Positions 30,287-43,019 of a DNA stretch of 64,000 bases are shown here, in pieces (position 1 is the first letter of the stretch; every line of letters begins with the position of its first letter). Origin of the DNA: Isoetes taiwanensis (lineage: Eukaryota; Streptophyta; Lycopodiopsida; Isoetales; Isoetaceae); contig JAJEKV010000002.1 of NCBI GenBank assembly GCA_021234155.1, forward strand, positions 40,163,841 to 40,227,840, in the 5' to 3' direction. The translations under genes and the position numbers were made by a program. The notes under the pieces are model-generated. The model had not been told where the DNA came from. It did not search any database and worked only from the letters and a program-made list of their open reading frames with translations.

Positions 30287-30570
30287 ACTATATCATGCAC
30301 CTTTTGTTGTTGTCTCAAGTTCAAATCACTTTCTCCTTGACACGTTGTACAATGCAACTTCAGTTCATTATATACTCAATTCCAATGCATCTTAACATAC
30401 CAAAGAAGTCACAATGTTAATGGACCAAAAAAATCAACATAAATTTTGCACACATTTACGTTAAAGGCAAATAAACACACAAGCATTGCATTAGAGGGGC
30501 AACGACAGACACATGTTTACTAGTGGTATTTATGTTAGTTCATATAGTTTCTATCTTAAATTTCATATAA
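30287..30570 (+). repeat. Dispersed direct repeat, copy 2
   Basis: Partner of 28442-28757, 1845 bp downstream in the same orientation. Confidence 0.85.
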
Positions 30571-33500
30571 TCCTATTGTTTAAATTTGGTTTTTCCGGGG
30601 TTCCGAAAACTTTTTGGAATTTTTTCTTGATTTTATTTCCTAAGGTTTTGAGGGTTTTGGCGGCCGGAAAACAATTCCGATTTGCCAAAAATCAGATGTT
30701 TTTCTTTTCCTATGATGATTTTGACATTTTTTTCTTGCTTTATACGATCCCAGGTCGAATTTCTTTCCCTGGCTGCATCCTTGCATGCATGCCACGAATT
30801 TCTCAAGAGCTCGGCACCGTTTTGGATTTCTAGCATCTTTCCCTTCCGTTCCTTTTTTGTTTTTTTCCTTTCTTTGTTCCCTTCTCGATAATTATTCTCG
30901 CATTACTCGCGGCGTTACATGGGAGGATCATGGCGGGTAAACTTGAAACTTGAATCATGGTCATTACACAAAGACTCATTCGTTGAAACCGAGGTTAAAC
31001 TTGAAGCAAAGGGTTTGTGCTTCATTGGCTTCTATCGTGCACCGGGTTTGTGGTGCATGCTTCTTTTCTTGAAGAATGTTGTTTTGATAAATCGCTTATC
31101 ACCTAGCATCCCGAGTTTAGTCGTGTTCCTTTTGTGTGCATTTTTTCCCAACAAATTCGAAAGCAGATTGCTATTCTAACAAAGCATGGCGGGACTCCCG
31201 AAACAATATGGCGTTTTTTTAAAACTTATTTTTCCAGCTCAAGTTGCGAAGTTTCATTGCATATTATAAAAGCTGCCTATAAAACGAAAATGTATGGAAA
31301 TCTATCGCCTTTTTGCAAATTGTCTTCTAAAGTAGCTCATATCTAACTTTCGCTACATTATCTAATAGTGTATTTTGAGATGGGATTTCTGAGGAGCAGA
31401 TCGCGAGAGATCTTTGGTTCAAGGATGATTTCGCAATGATTTCGCTTAGCCAAACTCCTATTTTCTACTTTTGCATTCTTCGGACTTTTGAAACACTTTA
31501 TTTTTTATAACATTTCTTTTGTGGGCACCTCTGCCGATCCTAAGCTCCTGCTGCGCAAGCATTTCTTTTCAGATCTTTAAAGTGTTCTTCTTTGCGGGTT
31601 AATCCACGCCCGGGCAAAGATTGAATCCATTTCTTTTTTTTTTCCTTTATTTGCGAGATAAGCCATTCTCTAAAAGGTTTCGGTTTCGGAGCTTTTTGTT
31701 TCGTTTACCAAGTCGGTGCAAAGAGCTTTTGGACCATAAAAGATTTTTTTGAGGTTGGTTTGTTGCTTGGGCTTCCCTGTTATTGCCGCGTCGATTTTTG
31801 ATACAAAGGAGCTTGCATGTTTTGTTCCTGCTTGCAACTCGAACTCTATTCAACCAGCATACTAAACTTCAGGTTTGGATTTGATGCGGAGGGAATGGGC
31901 ATGCATATGAATTGTGCCACGAATTGTAGAGAACACCTTCTTTGCTCATGTTTAAAGTTCTGATTCATGTAGATGCATGTTCCTACATTCTGGATGTTTG
32001 TGTTTGTAATTCCATTTATGTAGGTGATGCTGTAAATGTAGTGTCCCTTATGCTTTTTGATTGCAATCACTTGCACTAAACAAATACCTCCCTGTTTTAA
32101 AGGTGTGTGCAGGGGCAAAGCCATTCTTACATAAGGGTCTTAGCCTTTTTGATTGGACTGAAGGGTTGATGGTTTCATTGCTTAATTTATAACTGATTAC
32201 ATGATAACAAGATCACATGATAGCATCATCTTTGCAAGTTCCTTGAGCATCTCATTCTCATTCAGTCGGTTTCATTTTCCTTTTTATTCATTTACGTAAA
32301 TCTGAGGCTTTTATTGATGGAGGTAGACCTCTAATAGTAAATCCACATTTATACATCATAGATCATTCATTCAAATATTTTTTTGTCAAAATAAGTTGTC
32401 ATATGGAACTTGCTATTATCCAGTAGAGTTAAGAGATTAGCTTAAACATATTTGTTTGTGTCTGTTGTTTGTTTATGCAGATAACCAGCATTAAATGAAG
32501 ACCCATCATTAAATGCAGATAACCATTTGCAGAATATACACCACCAAATAGATACAAAGGTTATTTTTTTACGTATTGAAGATTAAAATGGTAAGACCGG
32601 TGTGTATGCATTGAATCTATACCCAAAGATAGGTTGTCTAATGGGTTGGAATGTAGAACAACTATATTTACACGCGTGTTTGCTAGAATAAGTTGGAGAC
32701 CGAATTACCACTTTTTGGTAAGACCATGTACACGATAATAATAACAATCCAAGCAGACGGGGCATTACGCTACAAGTATATTTGATTTGGGAATCTGCAT
32801 TTGTAGCAGAGAAGCATGTTATACATAATTACTATGCTTCAAGAAGAGATGATAGAAGTCTGTTATGCACCTCTTGGTAGATGCGAGAAGCATATGTCAT
32901 GGCACTCACAAAGTTTTGCACAAGAATCACAAAATATTTAATTTGTTGGCTGAAGAGACTTTTATATAGTTCACAAATTGCGTGTTTTGTAGGGCTGGCA
33001 TATGGATGTAGCTGAAGCAACCAAAGAAAGAATGAGAATGCTAAAGATTGAGATTATTAATGCACCTATTATTAAACTGGTAAAGATACTAACATCTTAA
33101 ATGATTCTTATCCCTGTTGCTAAGTCGTATATTCATAAAGAGATTTTTATCTCATGCATTTTGTGGTAAAATGTCATTTCCCCCAGACCTTTTTAATATG
33201 GATGGCTCATGGTGCTTCTTCATTCATGCAGGATAAACATCAACATGACCCTTCAACAAATGAGCAGAGCTTCAATTTCAGGTTTGACAGGATGAGCGCT
33301 GTGCTTACAATGCTATTATGGTGGCTTTCAAGAATTGTTCTGCTAAATTGTATGCAGGACAGTTAATTCACAAACAAGCAAGTGGTTTCTTCTTTGTCTT
33401 TCGATTTGGCATGCAAGCACTTGGTTTCCACCAGTTATTCTCAACTTATTCAACTGAACTTTAACTTTAATTTTGTATAACCTGAGGCCATCGAGATTGA

Positions 33501-34380
33501 TGCAAGCCCATTTCTTTATGCAAACTTCAAATACTGAAATCGTCATGTGCAAATGCAAATGGTTATTTTTCTATCGTCATGTGCCCTTCTAGGAATCAAC
33601 GTCCTCGAAACTATGAAGGGCCAGTTTCACTTTCTTGCATGTGTAGTTGAGTGCAGATGCCACGTGGATCATATATAAAAATTATATTGTGAGATGTATT
33701 TATTGAAAGCTTATCATGTAATACCTGTATTCCGGGATTAGAATCAAGCTTGAAATTTCTATATCAATATAGGCTTGGTTAATATGTTTCATGTTTCAGT
33801 TGTATAATAATGCTTGATCATGCATCCGGAAAACAATGGAATAACTACTGCCTTGCTACAGTTGTGAAGACCATTTTTTTTTCCTATTGAGGAACAATGG
33901 AAGTCAAATAGTTGTAGATTCCAATCCAATTGTTGCATGGTTGTTAATGACATGCAAAACACTTGATTGGAATGACTGAATAATTGTTAAATTCAAAACA
34001 GACGATGTTGGTAGTAGATTGCATAGTTGTAGCAAGGTTCCATTTTACATAACCATTGATATTACACATAAGCACATTATTTATGTTGTAATAATCCCTT
34101 TTTAAGTGTTGATTGCTTAGGCTTAAATGTCATTCCATTTTACAAATTAATGCTTCTTTCGTCCAAAATTCAAGTCATCGAGACAAAATAAAAAATAAAC
34201 CTCAATTAAATCTCAATGACAAGCATTACTTGGGAAACTTAGTATTGGTATCTTATGTTAAACAAACAATCCCTCACAATCCAATACAACTAAGCAAATC
34301 TTAATTAACCTACGCCAACCACCATGCACTGCTATCCACATTGCCACCTTCCATGTAGTAAATTAAACAAGCACTTCTTT
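30571..34380. other. No gene recognised
   Basis: AT-rich non-coding sequence. Open frames (30513-30833, 30919-31179 and others) are hydrophobic T-rich artefacts without motifs. No TIR, LTR or poly(A) boundary was seen. Confidence 0.5.
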
Positions 34381-34397
34381 CCGGCAACGCCGTTGCC
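34381..34397. repeat. Short hairpin GGCAACGCCGTTGCC
   Basis: A 6-bp stem with a 3-nt loop, related in sequence to the Helitron-like terminal hairpin at 35070 but not followed by CTRR. Confidence 0.5.
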
Positions 34398-35069
34398 CAT
34401 ATAACGTGTCATAATCAAAGCCATACATTGCTACATATCATTTGCGTATGGTTAATTTTCTCCATTCTACAGTCCAAAATTCCTTATCTAATATTATTTT
34501 CTTTTTCCTAATTACATAGATGAACAAGGCACTTATGATAAGAAGTTCCTACCTAAATTCATCTAACACGTAAGACTATTTTAAGTCCAGCCACTAATAG
34601 ACTCATTCATCACCTACTAATCTCAGACATTTATCACAACTACATTCATCGGTTCCATCCATGCTTTTAGTTCATCATGCTTTACGTTCATAGATAAACT
34701 GATCATGTAATATCCCCATATTAACTAGACATTTCATCTTAACTAGGCACAAAAGCATACTCTTGGCTCCAATACATTGGTGTACAACTTCCACCCATGG
34801 GCTTATATGAACAATGACATCTAATATAAAGGTGGACACGACCATCATGGTGCAGGTACATTTTAACAAGACATAGAACAACCATCACAGTGTAACAACA
34901 CATGGGTATTCAAATTTAATAACAAGGCCTTCAGTACCCCAAAGTCAATGCATTGACATTTCTATTGCACAGCAAATCAACACAAAATATACCACTGACA
35001 GCCCCACAAACACCAACAATCTTTGCAGGAGCCAACAATCAAACAACTACTATTTCAAATTGTAGTGAA

Positions 35070-35098
35070 GCCCGGCAACGCCGGGCACCATAACTAGT
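35070..35098 (+). mobile_element. Helitron-like 3' terminus
   Basis: The hairpin GCCCGGCAACGCCGGGC (35070-35086) is followed after 7 nt by CTAG (35094-35097) and then T. Helitrons end in CTRR about 10-12 nt after a GC-rich hairpin and insert between A and T; all three hold. The 5' TC end could not be located with confidence, so the element's extent is unknown. Confidence 0.6.
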
Positions 35099-35437
35099 AT
35101 TATATGAATTTTACAATTATACACTTAGAAGATGTGTTTTATGCATAGATTGATTTTGCAAATCTAATAGTGGTGATTTGTAAAACCATTGTTACTTTGT
35201 ACTATATTTAATTATATGAATTTTAGATTTTACGATGGTCTTTGGAAATCATCATTAATTTATTGAATGGTTTTTTATATACATTTTTAATATCTCAATC
35301 TCGTATGCTTTTACACGGTGTCGACATATATTGATTTTATATGTTAGATGTCTAGACTATAGAGATGAACAAATCCAAAAAACATACTAGCACCTTGGAC
35401 ACTTGTATCTTGTGCAGTATTGGGTACCCCATCATGT

Positions 35438-38045
35438 AATTGTTGAATGCTTCGATCCAAACTTGCCCCATTGCGATGGGCCGTAACAAGCTAGACATCG
35501 TGCGACTGGGCATGCCAAAAGGCAGGAAACGATAGTTCGACTGCGCCGCATCCAAAAGCCAGAGTCATCCTACAACACATGTTTGAGAAGTAGAGGATCG
35601 ATTAAATGCCCGGATTGCCAAGTACATGCTATCTTTAACACTATAGCACTAGGTTGGGAGTGCATTGAGCGAAAGGTCAACTAGTTGCTATAGTAAATTG
35701 AGTTTGGCCCTGTTAGTCATGACAAATGGTCCCTAAAGTAAACTAAATGCTTTGGACTCATGTGCAAGGTCAAAACCCCATTCCAAGCTCGCTAAAGTGG
35801 TCGAACTGGGGGAATATGCCATTTCTGTGTCGTGTCCATATGTCGGGAAAGAGGGAAATTTGGGGGTTGGCACATCCTTGCCACCAATGTCCATTTTTTC
35901 TTTTCGGAGGTGTTTTGTGGAATATGTGCTACCATTTCAACGGTGGGATTAACAAATGGAGTTGTTTTGGTACCCCAATACTTAAACCCTACTAAATATG
36001 TAGGGTTTAGGTTTTGGTAGCCTTCCCTACATCTGAAGTGGTTGAGAGCTTGCATGCAGGGTTTTCTCGAGGGTTTATGAGAGACCCCAAGACGGAGAGC
36101 AAAAAAACCCTCCTTAGGCACCAGTTCCAAACATGCCTCGTTGTGATGGCTCGTAACAAGCTAGACATCGTGTGACTGGGCATGCCAAAAGGCACAAAAG
36201 GATAGTTCGGCTAGAGTTACCCTATGGCACATGTTTGAGAAGTAGATGATCGATTAATCGCCTCGATCGCCAAGTACATGCTATCTTTACACTATTCTCT
36301 AGGCTAGAAGTGCATGAGCGAAAGTCGACTAGTTGCCTCTAGCAAATTAAGTTTGGTTCTATCGGTCATAATATCTGGTCCCTAGAGTACGTTGAATGCT
36401 TTGGACTCATGCACAAAGTCAAAAACCATATTTAAAGCTCGCTAATGTGGGCCAAACTGAGGAACACGCCATTTTCCCGTCCTGTCGCCATGTCGGAAAA
36501 GGGAAAAATTTGGGAGTTGGCACATCCGTGCGGTGGATGCCCATTCTTTCTTTTGGAGGTGTTTTGTAGGACATGAGCTACCATTTCAACGATGGAATTA
36601 ACAGATCGGGATGTTTTGATACTCCGATACTTAAACCCTACTAAATCTGTAGGGTTCAGATTTTGGCAGCTTTTCCTACATCTGAGGTGGTCGAGAGCGT
36701 GCCTGCAGAGTTCCCTCGAGGGTTTAAAAAGAGATCTAAAGAGGGAGAACAAAAAAAACCCTCCTTATGCACTGGCTCCAAAAATGCCTCGTCGCGATAG
36801 CTCATAACAAGATGGACATTGTGCGATTGGGCATGCCAGAAAGCATAAAAGGACCGTTCAACTGCGCAGTTGCATCCAAACGGCTAGAATTACCCTATGA
36901 CACATGTTTGAGAAGTAGACGATCGATAAATTGCCCCGATTGCCAAGTACATGCTAGCTTACACTATAGCACTAGGCTAAAAGCGCATGATCAAAAGGTT
37001 GACTAGTTGCTTCTAACAGATCGAGTTTGGTTCTGTTGGTCATAGAGTAAATTGTATGTTTTGGATTCATGCACAAAGTCAAAATCCCATTTCGAGCTCG
37101 CTAAAGTGGTCGAACTAGGGAGACACGCTATTTTCCCATCATGCCCCTATGTCGGAAAAGGGGGGAAGTTTGGGGGTTGGCACGTTCGTGCAGTGGATGT
37201 CTATTTTTTCTTTTTAGGGTCATTTCATGGGACCTGAGCTACCATTTCAACGGTGGGATTAACAGATGGGGCTGTTTTGATACCCCGATACTTAAACCTT
37301 ACTAAATCTGTAGGGTTTAGGTTTTGGCAGCCTTCTCTGCATTTGAAGTGGTCGAGAGCTTGAGTGCAAGGTTTTCTCGAGGGTTTGAGGAGAGACACCA
37401 AGAGGGAGAACAAAAAAAACCCTTCATAGGCACCGTTTCATTAGAGGAAAAATGAGATCACATTTTGTCCCATTAAGGGATGCTTAAAATGCCATGTCAG
37501 CTTTTTAAACTGTCCAATAAGAGAAGAACTCCAGTATATCTCATTCCAGTATTATGTGGCAGCCTGTAATTAATGCAGCTGCAACTAACTTCTGTAGTAT
37601 CATTTTTTCATTATAACTTTTGATCCAGAACTCCGATTCAAAAACTTTTTATAGCAATGGGTTCGTCTTCACAAGATCTATCTAGTGATAACCCATTCAT
37701 ACATCTTTTACGATATAAATATATAAGAAATAAGCAAAAAATCATATTTTTTTAAGGTTAACGCATATGACCATATTAAAATACATCATAACCATATATC
37801 ATTGGAAAGATCTTTTCATTCCGCATCTAATGCAACAAATGCCGCAACATTTTGACAAGTGGATCAAAAGTTATGGGGGGGGAACAATTGCAGTTAATAG
37901 AGGGTAGCCATTCCATTGGAGGATTCTTATGGGGATGAAATGAGATCTCAAATTTCCTCTAATGTCAAACATCGTTGCAATGACTCGTAAAGCTGGACAT
38001 CATGCAATCGGGCATGCCAGAAGACACTAGAATGACAGTTCGACT
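35438..38045. repeat. Satellite array, ~655-bp unit, nearly four copies
   Basis: The marker ctagacatcg follows aacaag at 35491 and 36161; its variants are at 36812 and 37993. Spacings are 670, 651 and 1181 bp; the last is 655 once the 526-bp MITE is removed. Units are roughly 80-85 percent identical by eye. Each has, on the minus strand, an open stretch with related translation (QALDHFRCREGCQNLNPTDL then VGFKYRGIKT), seen at 35792-36130, 36432-36752 and 37225-37413. Confidence 0.92.
37439..37964. mobile_element. 526-bp MITE with ~27-bp TIRs in the satellite
   Basis: The left end CATTAGAGGAAAAATGAGAT and the inverted right end CATTAGAGGAAATTTGAGAT agree except for two bases, and similarity continues for a few more positions. 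Removing it restores the satellite period exactly. A TSD was not evident, so the superfamily is undecided. The interior is AT-rich and non-coding. Confidence 0.82.
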
Positions 38046-38804
38046 ACATAAAGAGTTTAGCAAGAATTGTACACAAGCAGTAAAGGGCCAAAAGTCAAAG
38101 TTGCATTGCAAGTCAGTTACCCTAGTAATCGAGGTCAGATTTAATTCGAATTAAACTAGCAGAGTCGAGATAAACTCAAAGTCAAAGTTTAATCTGCAGA
38201 ACGTGAATTCATGTTATATACTATAACTCAAATTCACTAAAGAATCTCAATAGATTCTTGAAAGATTCCCTTAGATTTCATGCAAGACACATCCAACGTT
38301 AAAAGATTGGGTCAAATACACAGTCAAACATCAAACACAAAATCAAACATCAAACCGCTGATCAAACTGTTGTAAACACTGGTCAAATCCAAGCTCATGC
38401 AAGGTGAATGGCAAGGATGGAGTAAAGCTGAAGATTGTAGCTATAATAGAGATATATATAGTTCTCCCAAATTTCTAGAGATTTCTTTTGAATTTCTTGA
38501 GATTCCTTTCAAATTCCTAGAAATTCACCAAAAGTCCAAAAAGATTTTGCTAGATTGTCTAAAAGGCAAAAAAAGTATGCTGAATTGTAATCAATTCATG
38601 GCCTAAAATTTTCGATGTTCTTGTGTAAAATCCTCCCTGCTTCAATTAAAACTTGGATGGGATAAGACATGCATGAATCGACCCATTTTTTTGGCAAACA
38701 AAAATCCCAAACTTAACTGTTTCTTAAGCACCAGATATTACTACCAGACTCATTTGCCATATCCATAGGGCACAGATAGAAATAGAGATGAAAAAGATTT
38801 GGCA
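38046..38804. other. No gene recognised
   Basis: Contains clustered gtcaaacatcaaa-type repeats at 38320-38380 and attc-rich repeats (aatttctagag, gaatttcttgag, aaattcctag) at 38465-38530. No coding sense. Confidence 0.5.
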
Positions 38805-40360
38805 CAGCCATTTGTGACTTTCAGCGTTCTCAAAGCTTGGATAGGATCCTCAACACTGGATGCATCTCTCTCATTCCAAAGTGCAAAGAGCCTAGATCCA
38901 TTTCTGATTGTTGTCCTATCACTTTTCTCTCATATGTCTACAAAATATTTGCTAAAGCCCTGGCTGACAAGGTACGCAACATCTTAGCCGAGTCAATTTC
39001 TTTTACGCAGTCTGGCTTTCTCCCTAGACGATGCATCTTGAATAAAGTTGCGGCTGCGTACAAGGGCATGTATTGGGCTCGCTTGCAGGGTCATCAAGTG
39101 GTGTTCCTCAAATTAGACTTTGCTAAACCTATGACAGTGTGGACTGAGTATTTTTGGACAAATGCCTTCTTGCTTTGGGATTTGGTGAGGCATTCACCCA
39201 TGATGTTATGAAGCTTCATGTGTCGGCGCAGTCTACATTGCTTTTTCAAGGTGAGCCATCCCAAATCTTTACTGTTGGTCGGGGGATCCGACAGGGTTGT
39301 CCCTTGGCTCCCTTGCTCTTCACTATTGCTGCAGAAGTGTTGTCTCAACTCTTTGATGTTGCAGCTCGAGAAGGTCTCATATAGGGTCTGCTTCCCATTC
39401 CTTAAAGGTCTGCTTCCTGGGATGCGGTTATATCTTTATTCCGTGTTAATCCCCAAGCTTGTGCTTCATTGTCAATGTCATGTTGGTGGCTTCCATTGCA
39501 AGGTACGCATGATCAACAGCCTTTATGTGCACTTGTGCATCCAAAGACCCAACGGCGTTGGCGGCTAGCTGGAGTTTTAACGATTGCAGCTTGGTATGAT
39601 TCTGGTCATCTTTTGTCATGGGAGGCTTTTCAGACGAGATTTTTGTTATACAGATGGGATCAGCAAATCTGGGCTGGGGTGGCTGATTTTTTGCCATCCA
39701 TTGTGCAGCAACCGCAGACTGATGTGCCTATTTGAAATGCACGTGTTAAGCCAGAAAAGTTTGTTTCATCCACGTACAGACTGCTTTTGGATTGTGAGCC
39801 TTTTCCCCCATCCTAGCACTGGCTTCAGGTTCCTCAACCATGGTGGAAACGTGTTTAGATGTGAACATGGGATAAATTGCTCCACCCTAAAGTGTCAGAG
39901 CTGCGATGGAAAATTCTCCATAGATGTGTTCGAGTAAATGTCTTGGTTCACAAGATCAACCCTAGAGTCTCAGATCGTTGCCCTCTATGTGGCCAACGTG
40001 TTGAAACTATTGAACACTGCTTCTTCTGGTGCGATCATCTACGGCTTGCTTGGGCATGGTTGTTCACTCTTTTCAGTGTGTCTTTCACTAGCCAGGAAAT
40101 CCTACTTGCACTTTATCCCCCATGTTTGGCCGCACTTGCGTAAGCGGGCATTTCATCTTGCTTCTAGTTGGATTTTGTGGTCTATCTGGCAGAGGCGACA
40201 TTTGTGTCTTTTCCAAGGTGCACACATCTCTGATCAGCAGCTTCTTCATTGTGCTCAGCAGAAGATCACTAAAGCTTATTGTTGCTCATTTCTAGCTGAT
40301 CATAAAAAAGAGAGAAATGCGCAGACGTATTTACGGTGTTCTTCTTATGCATAGACGGGT
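38805..40360 (+). mobile_element. Decayed L1 LINE fragment with internal deletion
   Basis: RT blocks appear first: CISLIPKCKEPRSISDCCPI, SFTQSGFLPRRCILNKV and VVFLKLDFAKPM, then EPSQIFTVGRGIRQGCPLAP at 39250-39310. The YADD region is missing. The sequence resumes at 39469 with the post-RT part (QRRWRLAGVLTIAAWYDSGH) and at 39877 with zf-RVT (HPKVSELRWKILHRCVRV, DRCPLCGQRVETIEHCFFWC). It is the same family as 5877-7870. No poly(A) tail or TSD is visible at the right end. Confidence 0.88.
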
Positions 40361-40639
40361 GCTTGTGCCTAGTTGGGTCAGCCTATCCACTAGGGTTTTA
40401 TTCCTGTTTGTGTATTGTGCCAATATTTATCTAAGGCCAATAGGTATGGATTAAAATCTTATATATAAATTCTAATGAAATAAATTCTAATGCCATATGT
40501 TATATATTATTTTAGCTCATCTTAACATATATAAAGCAAAAGCCATTTCTGTTTGATCGTAATATTTTTTCGCCAGCAAAAAATTTGGGGGCGACACGTG
40601 TTTCAAAAAAAAATGAAAATAAGAAAGAAAATTTGACGG

Positions 40640-40850
40640 GCTCGGATTTCTTGCTTTGGAAGCAATACTTTTCTTGCTTTGGAAGCAATCCGCCGACCTC
40701 GACCTCTAATTTATATCTCATTTCGAGCAGCAACGCACTGGGCGTGGAAATGCTCGTATAAGGAGGCGACCTCGCAATTCCAATTAGGTAAAAGTCGGCT
40801 TCAAGAAGCCATAGTGTACCAGCAATCTTTAGTGTACCAGCAATCTTTAG
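40640..40850 (+). repeat. Two small tandem duplications
   Basis: The block ttcttgctttggaagcaat occurs at about 40648 and 40672. The block agtgtaccagcaatcttt is repeated directly near 40813 and 40832. Confidence 0.75.
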
Positions 40851-40989
40851 CACTCTGTGACACCGGAAGTGAGGGCTAAGTGTTGTAAAAATTTGGGCGT
40901 GCATGTTGGAGCAGAGTTCGCATTATTCGAGCCAAGAACGACCGCAAATCAGATTAATAAGGTAGTTGCTTCAGATTTGCTAAACAAGC

Positions 40990-42087
40990 ACATGTTTCTT
41001 GTTAGATGCTCTAAATCACGCGGTAATCCGGTGGAGCAGCCTCAAGAATGGGTTCAAAATATTCACTTTGGAGCCTTGTGGATATTGCCCGGTCGTCTTA
41101 GATTTTTCTCGAAAAGAAGAATCGAAGGTCTTTGATTCTCAAAGATGGTTTTATTCGAAGAGATGTGTAAAATATTTGAATCCAAAGTGCCAAAGAAAGT
41201 TTAAATCGCAGATCTAGTGCTCTCGATTCATAAGGCTTATGCGGATTATTTGTATCGAAGCTTGAATCTAAGCTGCGAAAGGGGATTGCAAAGGCGTAGA
41301 TGGTTTCTGTTTGATTAAATTATGTGGGTCTTTGTTAGAAATAACAGAGGATCACGTGCATGAATCTCTAGCAGCAATTTTACAAGAAATCAAGGATTTG
41401 AGAGTTAAAATTCAAGCCAAGCTCCCGCTTCTGCAAGGCTATGGAGGATGAGAGAAGCAGGGGATTTGATTTTAGAAAAGGCTAAATGCTTAGGAGCAAA
41501 TAATCTTCGTCGATCGTCGAGCTTTTCCTTTCCGCCAGTAGACAAATTCAAAGAATCGAAGCCCCGCGGCAGAAAAAAAAGAGATTATCACGCTCAAGCT
41601 CGTCTTTGCTCAACATCGCCCATGTCTACAACGGATTGTCCACGGACAAGCAAGCAGAAACCCACTACCGGAGTTGCATCGCCGTAGCTGTGAATAATCT
41701 GGGCGACAAATCTCCGGAGCCCAAATGGGTGAAGGATGCAAAAATCAATCTTCAGCGAATTGTGCAGAAAAGAGGAAATCAAAGGGCGAAAGAAAACGAG
41801 CAAAAAGAAAACATGGTTCAGGGTTTTGTATTGCCTGCGAAGCTAAAGACCAAAGAGCCCATGCAGCTATGGCGCCGGAAGCTTTTCTCAGGTATTTGTA
41901 TTCAAATCATCCCCCAAGAAAAACCAGTGGAGAATTGGGCATCGCCCCAAAGGTTGCTCTTGAAAATGCCTACCGGAAGGCCATATCTCAGTACCATCCG
42001 GATCATTACTCCGACAGAGGAGGCTGGAAAATCGTTGCCGAGGAGATTACAAAATATTTGGTCATGAATTATAACCGGCTTCAGTGA
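40990..42087 (+). pseudogene. TPR and J-domain-like gene relic
   Basis: Successive frames read a coherent protein with shifts. Frame 41000-41217 has TLEPCGYCPVVLDFSRKEES. Frame 41340-41440 has LLEITEDHVHESLAAILQEI. Frame 41448-41580 has EAGDLILEKAKCLGANN. Frame 41606-41800 has LNIAHVYNGLSTDKQAETHY plus RSCIAVAV, a tetratricopeptide motif. Frame 41800-42087 ends with ALENAYRKAISQYHPDHYSD (J-domain helix II and HPD) and EEITKYLVMNYNRLQ. No poly(A) tail follows the stop. A J-domain partner would stimulate Hsp70; here at least three frameshifts prevent that. The exact family is not identified. Confidence 0.5.
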
Positions 42088-42110
42088 AGAACATGGGTTT
42101 TTGTTTTTCT

Positions 42111-43019
42111 CATATATTAAAATTCTCTGAATCGATGCTTGGGAGTGAAGAGAGTCAAGGTAAGGCTAATACTAGGAATCCTAATGCTAATGCTGTTGAC
42201 CTTTTGGGTGCTTGTGGAGGTTGATGGTGCAAATTGCATATATTTTCCAAGGTATTGCAAAGCATATTTCAAGATGTTGATGTTTTTGAGGCCAAAGGCA
42301 ACAAGATCCACGTCAAGAGAAATCTATCTAATTGCTAAGTGCACCAACAAGCGCATTCATTAAAGTATGTTAATCCTCCATGTTAGTCTTCTTTTTTCAT
42401 TTCCTTTCCCAAAACTTGCTATTAATAACATGCTTTATAATGCACAACATGAAAGGAGGAGGTACATAAAATTCTGAGATGCTGATGTATGAGTGGGAAT
42501 TTGTCTATTATATTGCAAAAGATGCAGCATGCAGCTTCAACATGAGATGCTCATGCATAAAATCATGCTAAAGTTCAATTGTAAAGGATCCAGCTGCAAA
42601 AGCAGAAGCAGATCTGTCAAGTACACAACAAAAGAGAGATCTAGCAGTTTATGTCAGCTACATTGGCTGAAAAAAAACACAGCTCTGATTATAAAAAAAA
42701 AACCTTGCTGAGTACTAATCCTGGATCCATGAATGAACGACGAATATTGTCATATGGATAATATGTCTTGTGTATTAAGACAGTTGATCAAGCTATGCTA
42801 GAAAAAGCAGATTTTTAGTAAAATGCACGACCACCTTACCAGCTTTAGCCTAGCTCACCCTATAAAAAACAAGATGTGAAGATGGTGTCTGACTTGGAAA
42901 TATGTTTAGCGTTTCTTTATAATATTGTATGCTATTCGTTAACAGATGTAGATGCCCTTCCTGCCTCATCCATCAACTCACGGAGTTGGTGTGGGTGGGT
43001 AAAGCAAATGCAGTGTAAG
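42111..43019. other. Little coding evidence
   Basis: One exon-like piece may exist at 42946-43005 (acceptor aacag, ending before GTGGGTAAAG; VDALPASSINSRSWCGW). Otherwise AT-rich. Confidence 0.3.

Noticed and set aside
28442-30570. LTR pair of a short LTR element
   Set aside because: No TG...CA ends, no PBS or polypurine tract, unequal small indels.
30513-31180. Hydrophobic frames suggestive of membrane proteins
   Set aside because: T-rich sequence gives Phe/Leu runs; no consistent coding bias or splice signals.
34381-34397. Second Helitron terminus
   Set aside because: The hairpin is present but no CTRR follows within 12 nt.
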